NCBI GenBank assembly: GCA_900543715.1
Contig: UQSX01000064.1
Location: forward strand, 1 to 16,656
Length of the DNA stretch: 16,656 nucleotides
Source: an uncultured Blautia sp.
GTDB taxonomy: Bacteria; Bacillota; Clostridia; Lachnospirales; Lachnospiraceae
Direction: 5' to 3'
Position numbers and translations under genes: made by a program. How positions within the stretch are numbered: the stretch's first letter is position 1; every line of letters begins with the position of its first letter. This document shows positions 1 to 6,286 of the stretch, in pieces. Below the pieces are notes generated by a model. The model worked only from the letters and a program-made list of their open reading frames with translations. It did no database searches and was not told the DNA's origin.

Positions 1-27
1 ATCGAATGACACATCTTGAGATACCCA

Positions 28-193
28 ACAATATCTTTAACTAAGGGAAACGGGACAGAGTTATCCGGATTTAGATAATCTTAAAGCTTTGTGTGAATTT
101 TATGGGGTGACAGCAGATTATATTCTTAAGGGAGAGGACACAAAAAATCAGAAAACTACATTTGATAAAAGGGTAAAATTAATAATTTTTTGA
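28..193 (+). pseudogene. Remnant of XRE-type HTH regulator (C-terminal half of the HTH)
   Basis: From 47 the frame reads ETGQSYPDLDNLKALCEFYG followed by VTADYILKGED, a classic second half of a Cro/CI-type helix-turn-helix domain. The stretch just upstream (28-45) reads TISLTK in another frame, so the expected TISxxKWETG motif is split at about 43-47, apparently by loss of two bases from the Trp codon. In the HTH frame there is a stop at 38-40, and a TGA at 191-193 ends this part. The reading frame after that TGA is the same as the membrane segment at 197-460, so the ancestral gene probably encoded one HTH plus two-helix membrane protein. No intact start lies in the window. This is a decayed gene, although a sequencing error could explain one of the lesions. 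Confidence 0.7.
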
Positions 194-196
194 ATT

Positions 197-460
197 ATGT
201 CAGGTGTTGGTGCTGTTTTGTGCTGTCTGCTCCCCCTTCTTGCCAGTATCTATCAGCAATCGGAAGCCAATACCTGGAGCAGCTGGTATACAAATGCCAA
301 TGACTATATTACAAAGTTGCCGATTTTAGGCATCTTGATTATTGCTTTAGCATTGCTTCTTATTGGTATAACAGGATTGATTCTGAGCTTTCTGCGAGAG
401 AAATATAAAGATAAAATCTCTGCTATTATTTCCGACTGGTTCAGCGGCTGGAAAGAATAA
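197..460 (+). CDS. Two-helix membrane segment, distal part of broken HTH-membrane protein
   Basis: The open frame gives 87 residues with two strongly hydrophobic stretches, about residues 4-20 (VGAVLCCLLPLLASIY) and 42-66 (LPILGILIIALALLLIGITG region), and a charged amphipathic end (REKYKDK to WFSGWKE). It lies in the same frame as the HTH remnant at 47-190, separated only by the TGA at 191-193. XRE proteins with C-terminal membrane helices are common in Lachnospiraceae, so I infer this is the membrane half of that gene rather than an independent gene. There is no convincing ribosome binding site before the ATG at 197; the nearest purine run is AAAGGG around 169-174. Whether it is translated at all is doubtful. 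Confidence 0.4.
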   Translation: MSGVGAVLCCLLPLLASIYQQSEANTWSSWYTNANDYITKLPILGILIIALALLLIGITGLILSFLREKYKDKISAIISDWFSGWKE

Positions 461-656
461 TGTTAGAACGTTTTCTCAGGTGTTTGCCCGGAACAGTCTG
501 TACCAGGAAGTAAGCATGGCATGTGAAAATAGAAAAAGGGAAATAGAGCAGGTTATCTGTTAGTTTTCTTTATAAAGGCTCTCTTTTTCCGAAAAATATT
601 ATAAACTATGAAAATTACCCGCAGATACAGTAAAAGAATTTACAAACGAAGGGATT

Positions 657-700
657 AAAAACAGCCAGTTGGTGTATATTTCTGACTTGCTGTTTTTATT
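657..700. terminator. Bidirectional rho-independent terminator candidate
   Basis: AAAAACAGC at 657-665 is the exact reverse complement of GCTGTTTTT at 689-697, and AGT 667-669 can pair with ACT 685-687 inside it. The 3' arm ends in five T and the 5' arm starts with five A, so the element could stop transcription from either side. It separates the decayed HTH-membrane gene from the promoter of the HTH-Uma2 gene. Confidence 0.6.
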
Positions 701-766
701 ATACAGAATAACTACTATTAACAACGATGAAGGGAAAATGAAATTAACCGTAAACGGATAAAATGG

Positions 767-795
767 TTGAAAATGATTAAAAACGGTTATATAAT
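767..795 (+). promoter_or_regulatory. Sigma-A-type promoter of the HTH-Uma2 gene
   Basis: TTGAAA (767-772), a 17-base spacer and a perfect TATAAT (790-795) form a near-consensus promoter. Transcription would begin near 802, giving a leader of about 55 bases before the ATG at 858. The inverted repeat TAACCGT (745-751) / ACGGTTA (783-789) surrounds the -35 and abuts the -10, which would suit an operator. Confidence 0.75.
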
Positions 796-857
796 ACAAA
801 TATAAAAGAATGAAATTTAAACCTATATTTGTGTTTTACTGCAAAGGAGGGGAGTAC

Positions 858-1694
858 ATGCTTTATGAAAAACTGAATGAACAGAAAAAGAAAATGGGGA
901 TCACCACAGAGCAGCTTTCCAAGCTGTCGGGAGTTCCGGTAGGGACAATCAACAAGATTTTGCGAGGAGAGACCAAAGCGCCTCGGTATGATACTCTGCA
1001 GGCCCTTGAAAAAATTCTTTTTCCGGATTATGGTAAGAAATTGGAAGAGTGTGGTTCTGCCGGTGACTGTACAGATGATTTTATTCAGGAAACAACAGAG
1101 TACTTTACGAAAAAGCAAGGGGAATATACCATCAGAGATTATCGGAAACTGCCGGAAGATATGCGGGCAGAATTGATTGACGGAACACTGGTTTTTTTGG
1201 AGGCGCCGGATTTTACACACCAGGAGCTTGTGGCAGAGCTGATTTTTGAGTTTAAATTATACATTCGGAAAAAAGGCGGACTATGCCGCATTCTTTCCTC
1301 ACCTTTGGATGTTCAGTTGGATTGTGACGATAAAACTATGGTCCAGCCGGATATTGTTTTGGTATGTCAGGAGGACAGAATTACCCGGAAAGGGATTTAT
1401 GGCGCACCGGACTTCTGCATTGAAGTAGTTTCAGACTCCAGCCGAAAGAGAGACTACGGAATTAAAGTGCAGAAATACATGAATGCAGGAGTGAGGGAAT
1501 ATTGGATTATAGATACAAAGAGAAAGAAAATTGTATGCTATTGGTTTGAAGGAAAAGACGCGCCGGAGATTACTATGTATACCTTCCAGGACTATGTACC
1601 GGTGGGGATTTATGATGGAAGTCTGGAAATCGATTTTTCTGATATTGCCAAACGGCTGTGGAAAGAAAACAAGGCCGCAGCGCCCATTCCTTAA
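858..1694 (+). CDS. HTH (XRE) - Uma2 family nuclease-fold fusion protein
   Basis: The 278-residue product has an XRE helix-turn-helix at about residues 4-54 (TTEQLSKLSGVPVGTINKIL), an acidic linker at 60-88, and a Uma2 (DUF820) domain at about 89-255. The Uma2 domain belongs to the PD-(D/E)XK nuclease-like fold. Visible landmarks are E105 in RAELIDG, H121, D165 in VQPDIVLV, E189 in GAPDFCIEVVSDSS and the GVREYWIID strand at 211-219. The start is set by AAAGGAGGGG at 843-852, five bases before ATG 858; the frame stays open back to 810 but without a ribosome binding site. It has its own promoter and no partner gene. Uma2 proteins are often annotated as restriction endonucleases, but their activity is poorly established. 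The HTH suggests DNA targeting or autoregulation, which is inference. Confidence 0.85.
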   Translation: MLYEKLNEQKKKMGITTEQLSKLSGVPVGTINKILRGETKAPRYDTLQALEKILFPDYGKKLEECGSAGDCTDDFIQETTEYFTKKQGEYTIRDYRKLPEDMRAELIDGTLVFLEAPDFTHQELVAELIFEFKLYIRKKGGLCRILSSPLDVQLDCDDKTMVQPDIVLVCQEDRITRKGIYGAPDFCIEVVSDSSRKRDYGIKVQKYMNAGVREYWIIDTKRKKIVCYWFEGKDAPEITMYTFQDYVPVGIYDGSLEIDFSDIAKRLWKENKAAAPIP

Positions 1695-1723
1695 TTGAAA
1701 ATACCCGGCACTTATGTTAGAAT
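1695..1723 (+). promoter_or_regulatory. pyrE promoter with extended -10
   Basis: TTGAAA (1695-1700), 17 bases, then TAGAAT (1718-1723), with TG at 1715-1716 making an extended -10. The -35 begins directly after the TAA stop of the HTH-Uma2 gene (1692-1694). The leader to the ATG is about 58 bases. I see no PyrR-type attenuator hairpins in it. Confidence 0.75.
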
Positions 1724-1773
1724 GAAAAAGGAATTTACCAATGAAAGAATAGAACTGAAAAGTTTTAAGATAC

Positions 1774-1780
1774 AGGAGGA
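1774..1780 (+). promoter_or_regulatory. Ribosome binding site fixing the pyrE start
   Basis: AGGAGGA ends seven bases before ATG 1788. No comparable site precedes the upstream in-frame TTG at 1695. Confidence 0.8.
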
Positions 1781-1787
1781 CGTGGAT

Positions 1788-2471
1788 ATGGAACAGTATA
1801 AGCAGGAATTTATCGAATTTATGGTGGACTGCAATGTGTTGAAATTCGGAGAGTTTACTTTGAAAAGTGGAAGAAAGTCTCCTTTCTTTATGAATGCAGG
1901 GGCTTATGTTACAGGCTCCCAGTTAAAACGCCTTGGCGAGTATTATGCAAAAGCCATTCATGATAAGTACGGAGATGACTTTGACGTGCTTTTCGGACCT
2001 GCATATAAGGGCATTCCTATCAGTGTAGTGACAGCCATTGCCTATAGTGAGTTATACGGAAAAGAAATACGCTACTGCTCTGACAGAAAGGAAGAGAAGG
2101 ACCATGGCGCAGATAAGGGAAGTTTCCTTGGAAGCAAGCTCCAGGACGGTGACAGAGTAGTTATGATCGAAGATGTGACGACTTCCGGAAAATCTATGGA
2201 GGAAACCGTTCCAAAGGTAAGAGGCGCCGCTGATGTGGAAATCGTAGGCCTGATGGTATCTCTGGACCGTATGGAAGTGGGAAAAGGCGGAGAAAAATGC
2301 GCTCTTGAGGAAGTAAAGGATCTTTACGGATTTGAAACCAACGCCATCGTTACTATGGAAGAAGTTGTGGAACATTTATACAACAAGGAATACAAGGGAA
2401 AAGTAATTATAGATGACAAGCTGAAAAGCGCTATTGACGCATATTATGAACAGTACGGAGCAAAAAGGTAA
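1788..2471 (+). CDS. pyrE: Orotate phosphoribosyltransferase
   Basis: PyrE converts orotate plus PRPP to orotidine 5'-monophosphate in UMP synthesis, in the cytosol. The 227-residue product shows the full family pattern: FTLKSGRKSPFF near residues 23-34, GPAYKGIP (70-77) in the core, the flexible loop DRKEEKDHG (99-107), and the PRPP-binding motif VVMIEDVTTSGKS (124-136). The start is ATG 1788, with AGGAGGA at 1774-1780 seven bases upstream. The frame is open back to a TTG at 1695, but that TTG is part of the -35 element, so the longer version is wrong. The gene stands alone, away from other pyr genes, with a 50-residue membrane peptide gene 28 bases downstream that is probably co-transcribed. 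Length is normal for bacterial PyrE of the longer (about 225-residue) type. Confidence 0.95.
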   Translation: MEQYKQEFIEFMVDCNVLKFGEFTLKSGRKSPFFMNAGAYVTGSQLKRLGEYYAKAIHDKYGDDFDVLFGPAYKGIPISVVTAIAYSELYGKEIRYCSDRKEEKDHGADKGSFLGSKLQDGDRVVMIEDVTTSGKSMEETVPKVRGAADVEIVGLMVSLDRMEVGKGGEKCALEEVKDLYGFETNAIVTMEEVVEHLYNKEYKGKVIIDDKLKSAIDAYYEQYGAKR

Positions 2472-2499
2472 GAGATATTATTTAGGGAAGTGTTAAATT

Positions 2500-2652
2500 A
2501 TGAATGAAAAAGTTTATAAGACCATGACCCGCTGCGGAGCGGGAAATATCGCTTTAGGAATCATTGTACTGGTAAGCGGCATTTCTGCTGGAATTTTGGT
2601 GTTGATAAATGGCATTAAGCTGCTGAAGAGAAAATCAGAAATTACATTTTAA
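2500..2652 (+). CDS. Small single-pass membrane protein, 50 residues
   Basis: ATG 2500 opens a 50-codon frame ending at TAA 2650-2652. The product starts MNEKVYKTMTRCGAGNIALG, then has one hydrophobic segment at about residues 18-42 (IALGIIVLVSGISAGILVLI), and a basic tail KLLKRKSEITF. The charged tail after the helix suggests an N-out, C-in orientation or a simple membrane anchor. AGGGAAG at 2484-2490 is a plausible ribosome binding site nine bases upstream. It follows pyrE by 28 bases with no terminator between them, so it is probably in the same transcript. I do not recognise a named family and assign no function. The good ribosome binding site and clean single-helix pattern make it more than a chance frame. 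Confidence 0.65.
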   Translation: MNEKVYKTMTRCGAGNIALGIIVLVSGISAGILVLINGIKLLKRKSEITF

Positions 2653-2658
2653 TATTCC

Positions 2659-2752
2659 GGGCTGCCCCGTGATGACAGAGGCTTTAGAAGGCTCTGCCTG
2701 TGGGGCGGCCTGCTTTACGCTGAAAACAGGACCCGCCGGGAGGGCGGGCTTT
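2659..2752 (+). terminator. Two GC-rich hairpins after the pyrE unit
   Basis: GGCTGCCCC (2660-2668) pairs with GGGGCGGCC (2702-2710) with one G-U, and CAGAG (2676-2680) pairs with CTCTG (2692-2696) within it. A second hairpin, CCCGCC (2732-2737) with GGCGGG (2743-2748) and a five-base loop, is followed by CTTTAAAT. T tracts are short, so termination is likely partial. They mark the boundary between the pyrE unit and the vanZ-led unit. Confidence 0.5.
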
Positions 2753-2778
2753 AAATATAGATAAAAGAGGTCAGAAAA

Positions 2779-3249
2779 TTGAATAGAGAGACAAAGAAGA
2801 AAATAAAGACAGCAGGAGCAGTATTGTTTGTGCTGTATATTCTTGTGCTGATATATTTCCTCTTTTTTGCAGACAGATACGGCCAGATGGCTTTTGCAGA
2901 GAGGGAATATCACTATAACCTGGTGCTCTTTCAGGAAATTCGGAGATTCTGGACTTACAGAGAGCAGCTTGGTTTCCTGGCTGTTGCAGCCAATCTTCTG
3001 GGAAATGTTGCGGGATTCATGCCCTTTGGGATGATCCTTCCCCTTATCAGCAGAAATGCAAGAGGATTTTTCTTCATCACTTTCTCTGGATTTACGCTGA
3101 GCCTGTGTGTGGAAGTGACCCAGCTTATGACGAAGCTGGGTAGTTTTGACGTGGATGATCTGATAATGAATACCCTGGGGACTGCGGCAGGATATCTTAT
3201 TTTTGCGGTATGTCATGGTATATACGATAAGAAAAGAGGACGGAAATAA
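2779..3249 (+). CDS. VanZ-like family membrane protein
   Basis: The 156-residue product has a basic N-terminus, a first membrane helix at about 12-30, and the VanZ-like signature: NLLGNVAGFMPFG (72-84), a helix at about 97-111 ending in VEVTQ (111-115), then GSFDVDDLIMNTLGTAAGYL (121-140). The acidic and Gln residues E112, Q115, D124, D126, D127 and N131 are the usual conserved positions. The family is named after teicoplanin-resistance VanZ, but most chromosomal members have no shown role in resistance, and nothing here points to a van cluster. The start is TTG 2779, with AGAGG at 2766-2770 eight bases upstream; no in-frame ATG lies near. The stop overlaps the next start (TAATG, 3247-3251), so the two are translationally coupled. 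Confidence 0.85.
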   Translation: MNRETKKKIKTAGAVLFVLYILVLIYFLFFADRYGQMAFAEREYHYNLVLFQEIRRFWTYREQLGFLAVAANLLGNVAGFMPFGMILPLISRNARGFFFITFSGFTLSLCVEVTQLMTKLGSFDVDDLIMNTLGTAAGYLIFAVCHGIYDKKRGRK

Positions 3250-3491
3250 TGGCAGGAAAACGATATAAATATTCTTTTGAAAACAAAAACCATGCAACTA
3301 AGGGAGTAGTTTCTGCTGTCTGTGCAGGGATTTCCTTAGGAATTTTCTGTGTGGCTTCCCTGTGCTCTCTGGCTTATCACGGAAACGGAGGCATATATCT
3401 GGGAGCTATGGGGCTGGCAGCGCTGGGGATTTCTATATATGGTTTTGTCATGGGACTGAAAAGTTTTTCTGAAAAACACAAAATTCAGTAA
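3249..3491 (+). CDS. DUF6142-like small membrane protein, apparently cut short by a frameshift
   Basis: The open frame gives 80 residues: a basic N-terminus (MAGKRYKYSFENKNHATKG), one membrane helix at about 20-42, a Gly-rich turn (YHGNGGIYLG), a second helix at about 50-68, and GLKSFSEK. It resembles small Lachnospiraceae membrane proteins of the DUF6142 type, which normally have a third helix. That helix is present in the +1-shifted frame directly after: 3481-3558 reads KFSKIGAMTNGVIMVIWLAL then FLVGLS and ends at TAA 3559-3561. The shift falls at the five-A run 3472-3476. The full protein would be about 103 residues. The start overlaps the vanZ-like stop (TAATG), and the shifted-frame stop overlaps the Shine-Dalgarno of the HD gene, as expected for an intact operon. 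The family name is from memory; the frameshift is read directly. Confidence 0.6.
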   Translation: MAGKRYKYSFENKNHATKGVVSAVCAGISLGIFCVASLCSLAYHGNGGIYLGAMGLAALGISIYGFVMGLKSFSEKHKIQ

Positions 3492-3561
3492 AATCGGGGC
3501 TATGACAAACGGAGTGATCATGGTTATCTGGCTGGCTCTGTTTCTGGTAGGGCTTTCTTAA
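3472..3561 (+). other. Displaced third helix of the DUF6142-like gene (frameshift tail)
   Basis: After the A run 3472-3476 the alternative frame encodes NTKFSKIGAMTNGVIMV then IWLALFLVGLS, a well-formed hydrophobic helix that stops at 3559-3561. Restoring one A would join it smoothly to GLKSFSEK of the upstream frame. The cause may be a homopolymer sequencing error, a true mutation, or slippage expression on the A run. Confidence 0.6.
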
Positions 3562-3573
3562 GGAGGAAAGAAG

Positions 3574-4173
3574 ATGGGGAACATAGAAGAACGTCTGAAA
3601 AAGCAGATGGAATTTTTGCTGGAAGTAGATAAACTGAAATTTATCAACAGGCAGACCTATCTGTCTGATGGAAAACGAAAAGAAAACGATGGAGAACATT
3701 CCTGGCATCTGGCCCTTATGGCCGTGCTCCTGTCTGAATATTCCAATGAGGAAATTGACCTGGTGAAAGTGATCACCATGGTACTGATCCATGATATTGT
3801 GGAGATTGATGCAGGAGATACTTACGCTTATGATGCTGTTGGGAATCAGTCCAAGAGGGAGAGAGAAGTAAAGGCTGCGGACAGGATCTTTCATATTCTT
3901 CCAGAAGATCAGGCAGAGAAACTTCGCCAGCTCTGGGAGGAGTTTGAGGCCTATGAGACTCCTGAGGCTAAATTTGCCCATGTATGTGACAATGTCCAGC
4001 CTTTAATGCTCAACGATGCTACGGACGGACTGGCCTGGAGAGAACATGAGGTGAAAAAGTCCCAGGTACTCCAGAGAAACAGACGGACCGGAGAAGGCTC
4101 CCAAGTGATGATGGAATATATTAACCAAATTTTAGATAAAAATGTAGAAAGTGGTAATTTGAGAGATGAATGA
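3574..4173 (+). CDS. HD-domain phosphohydrolase (YfbR / 5'-nucleotidase-like)
   Basis: The 199-residue protein has the H...HD...D metal-binding signature of the HD superfamily: H42 in GEHSWHLALM, H73-D74 in VLIHDIVEIDAGD, and D139 in FAHVCDNVQPLM. The spacing matches the HD_3 group that contains the E. coli 5'-deoxynucleotidase YfbR, which removes phosphate from deoxynucleoside monophosphates. E77 and D79 follow the HD pair as in these enzymes. The substrate cannot be read from sequence; a nucleotide role would fit the neighbouring pyrE and pur genes but is inference. ATG 3574 is preceded by AGGAGGA at 3561-3567. The gene overlaps the downstream aminopeptidase by eight bases, so the two are coupled. 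Confidence 0.85.
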   Translation: MGNIEERLKKQMEFLLEVDKLKFINRQTYLSDGKRKENDGEHSWHLALMAVLLSEYSNEEIDLVKVITMVLIHDIVEIDAGDTYAYDAVGNQSKREREVKAADRIFHILPEDQAEKLRQLWEEFEAYETPEAKFAHVCDNVQPLMLNDATDGLAWREHEVKKSQVLQRNRRTGEGSQVMMEYINQILDKNVESGNLRDE

Positions 4174-6214
4174 TGAATTAATGCAGGAACGTTTTTCCCT
4201 GATGAGGGAAAGGATCAGTGAGATTCAGAAGGAAGAACTGGTAAAAGAACCATATAGAGATTTTTTCAGAAAGACAGGTGATTTTATCCTGGAGATCTGC
4301 CGGATACATGACAGGATTCGGGAAGGCTGGCTGGAGAAAGCCTCTGTGGAAGAGCTGAAGGAAAACAATCATAAGATGTACGAAGATATCCTTCCGGACC
4401 ATTATGAAGAATCTTATGGAAATCCGGCCTATGCGCAGAAAATCCTGGGCAGGGATTTCGGACAGTTTCTTAGCTTCCTCTACACAGAGGTAAGAGACAT
4501 GATTGTCTTTGCCTATGAGGACATGCTTTTTGACATGACAGTGACCATGGAGCTGTTTGTTCAGATTTATAACCTTTTCGAAGATCCGGAGGTTTCCCCA
4601 AAAGACGTAAAAGATGCCATTTACTGGTATGTCAGCGACTACAGCGATGAAATGGTAGGACACCGGATTCGGGGATGTGTAGATCCTTCTCTGGATTTTG
4701 CAGTGAAGATTATCTGTGAAAGTGATCTGACAGATCTGCGGTATCTTTATAAGTATGGCGAATATATATCAGAAAATGAGTTATCCATGGCGTCTTTCCT
4801 TAATACTCTGCCGGAAGAAGAAATCCAGACTATGGCGAGAACCTATACAGAAGGTTATCGTATCGGCTTTATCCAGGGAAGAAAGGATATTTCCAAGAAA
4901 AAGACCGTCAATATCCGCTTCCAGCTTGGATTTGAGAGAATGGTAAAGGCTGCTATTGAACAGTTCCGGGAAATGGGACTGGCTCCCGTGATCTACAGAA
5001 GCGCTGTCCACAGTGTAAATAAAAAACAAGGCCACAGACAGGGCTATTACGGAGCTATACCCAATCGTCAGTTTGACTATGACCATAAAGACGACGCAGC
5101 TCTTTATCTGGACCATGAGTTTGTCCAGAGAAAGCTGCGGGTCCTTCAGGTGTCTTATGAGCAGGTAAAAGAACTTGCCAATGGCCTTGGGGGACCTGCC
5201 TGCATTGAGACTTTTGGAGAGAAGCCTTTTGTGCCGGTATCCAAGAAAGAAGCCTGCGCCCTGTCTCCTCATCAGCAGAAGCTTCAGGTAAGCTATGACA
5301 ATGAGGCTGGACAGATTGTGAACCGTTATATCAAAGGAGAAGAGAGAAGCTTTACCATCATTGCTTATCCTGTAAAAGAGATCGGAGAAAACTTCGAGGA
5401 AATTTTCCGGGAGACAGTGAAAATCAATACTCTGGATAATAAGCTGTACGAAAAGATCCAGCAGAACATTATCGAAGCCCTGGATAAAGGGGAGTATGTG
5501 AGGATTAAAGGAAAAGGCGGAAATCTGACAGATTTGCGAGTCCATCTTCATCATCTGGATAACCCGGAAAAACAGACAAATTTCGAGAACTGCGTGGCAG
5601 ATGTAAATATCCCTGTGGGAGAAGTTTTTACCTCACCAGTGCTCCAGGGAACGGAAGGCGTGCTCTTTGTCTCTAAAGTATTCTTAAATGGTCTGGAATA
5701 TCAGGATCTGAAGATTCGTTTCCAGGATGGAAAAATTGCAGAGTATACTTGTGGAAATTTCCAGAATGAAGAGGAAAACCAGAACTTTATCAAAGAGAAT
5801 ATTCTTTATCACCACGATACCCTTCCTCTGGGAGAATTTGCTATCGGGACAAACACCACAGCTTATGTTATGGCAAAAAAATATCAGATCGGACATCTGC
5901 TTCCCATCCTGATCGCAGAAAAAATGGGACCTCATTTTGCAGTGGGAGATACCTGCTATAGCTGGAGCGAGGACACTCCTGTATACAATCCTGACGGCAG
6001 GGAGATCATAGCCAGGGACAATGAGGTTTCTATACTGAGAAAACAGGATATCAGCAAGGCTTACTTGGGGTGCCACACAGATATCACCATTCCTTATGAT
6101 GAGCTGGATTCTATCTGGGTGGAGGCCCTGGACGGCAGTGAAATTTATATTATCCGGGACGGAAGATTCGTGCTGCCGGGTACAGAGCCTCTGAATGAAG
6201 CTTTCGCTTCTTGA
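4166..6214 (+). CDS. M29-family aminopeptidase with long N-terminal extension
   Basis: The C-terminal part of this 682-residue protein matches M29 metallo-aminopeptidases (AmpS/AmpT/PepS). The expected metal and catalytic residues are visible in order: E486 in IPVGEVFTSPV, E557 in LPLGEFAIGTN, H590 and Y598 in PHFAVGDTCY, and H637 with D639 in CHTDI. These correspond to Glu250, Glu316, His345, Tyr352, His376 and Asp378 of the thermophilic enzymes. A typical member has about 410 residues, so roughly the first 240 residues are extra; they look helical and charged and match nothing I recognise. The M29 fold seems to begin near KKTVNIRFQLGFERMV (245-260). It should release N-terminal amino acids from peptides in the cytosol. 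It starts inside the end of the HD gene, with only a weak GAGAG just before the ATG, so translation probably depends on coupling. Confidence 0.8.
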   Translation: MNDELMQERFSLMRERISEIQKEELVKEPYRDFFRKTGDFILEICRIHDRIREGWLEKASVEELKENNHKMYEDILPDHYEESYGNPAYAQKILGRDFGQFLSFLYTEVRDMIVFAYEDMLFDMTVTMELFVQIYNLFEDPEVSPKDVKDAIYWYVSDYSDEMVGHRIRGCVDPSLDFAVKIICESDLTDLRYLYKYGEYISENELSMASFLNTLPEEEIQTMARTYTEGYRIGFIQGRKDISKKKTVNIRFQLGFERMVKAAIEQFREMGLAPVIYRSAVHSVNKKQGHRQGYYGAIPNRQFDYDHKDDAALYLDHEFVQRKLRVLQVSYEQVKELANGLGGPACIETFGEKPFVPVSKKEACALSPHQQKLQVSYDNEAGQIVNRYIKGEERSFTIIAYPVKEIGENFEEIFRETVKINTLDNKLYEKIQQNIIEALDKGEYVRIKGKGGNLTDLRVHLHHLDNPEKQTNFENCVADVNIPVGEVFTSPVLQGTEGVLFVSKVFLNGLEYQDLKIRFQDGKIAEYTCGNFQNEEENQNFIKENILYHHDTLPLGEFAIGTNTTAYVMAKKYQIGHLLPILIAEKMGPHFAVGDTCYSWSEDTPVYNPDGREIIARDNEVSILRKQDISKAYLGCHTDITIPYDELDSIWVEALDGSEIYIIRDGRFVLPGTEPLNEAFAS

Positions 6215-6239
6215 CAAGATTTGTAACTATAGGTAAAAT
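6211..6239 (+). promoter_or_regulatory. Promoter of the pur cluster
   Basis: A consensus TTGACA (6211-6216), 17 bases, and TAAAAT (6234-6239). The -35 contains the TGA stop of the aminopeptidase gene (6212-6214). The leader to purE is only about 40 bases and shows no purine-riboswitch fold. Confidence 0.8.
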
Positions 6240-6286
6240 TGTGCTGTAAAAGTTAAATCCAAATTAAATAACAAAGGAGAATTATC

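Larger units (their letters stand above)
461..857. other. Gene-free stretch with terminator-like hairpin and promoter
   Basis: No convincing gene is seen in these 397 bases on either strand. It is AT-rich and holds a hairpin with A and T tracts (657-697), a weak AGAGC/GCTCT pair (545-549 and 578-582) before a short T run (584-588), the promoter of the HTH-Uma2 gene (767-795) with a surrounding inverted repeat, and a strong Shine-Dalgarno sequence at 843-852. A minus-strand open frame across 599-799 lacks a ribosome binding site and any recognisable family. Confidence 0.6.

Noticed and set aside
461..512. 17-codon frame overlapping the stop of the membrane remnant (TAATG at 458-462)
   Set aside because: Too short, no similarity, and the upstream gene is itself decayed.
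777..1220. 147-residue minus-strand open frame opposite the HTH-Uma2 gene
   Set aside because: It lies antisense to a well-supported gene, has no ribosome binding site or recognisable domain, and its Phe/Ile/Cys-rich composition is that of a shadow frame.
1695..1787. Longer pyrE starting at TTG 1695
   Set aside because: The TTG is part of the -35 element, no ribosome binding site precedes it, and the added residues are absent from the PyrE family.
2779..3249. Glycopeptide resistance locus because of the VanZ-like protein
   Set aside because: No vanA/B ligase, vanH, vanX or VanS/VanR genes are present; chromosomal VanZ-like proteins are common without resistance.
6240..6286. Purine riboswitch or PyrR-like attenuator upstream of purE
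   Set aside because: The leader is only about 40 bases and shows neither the aptamer core nor paired terminator/antiterminator arms.
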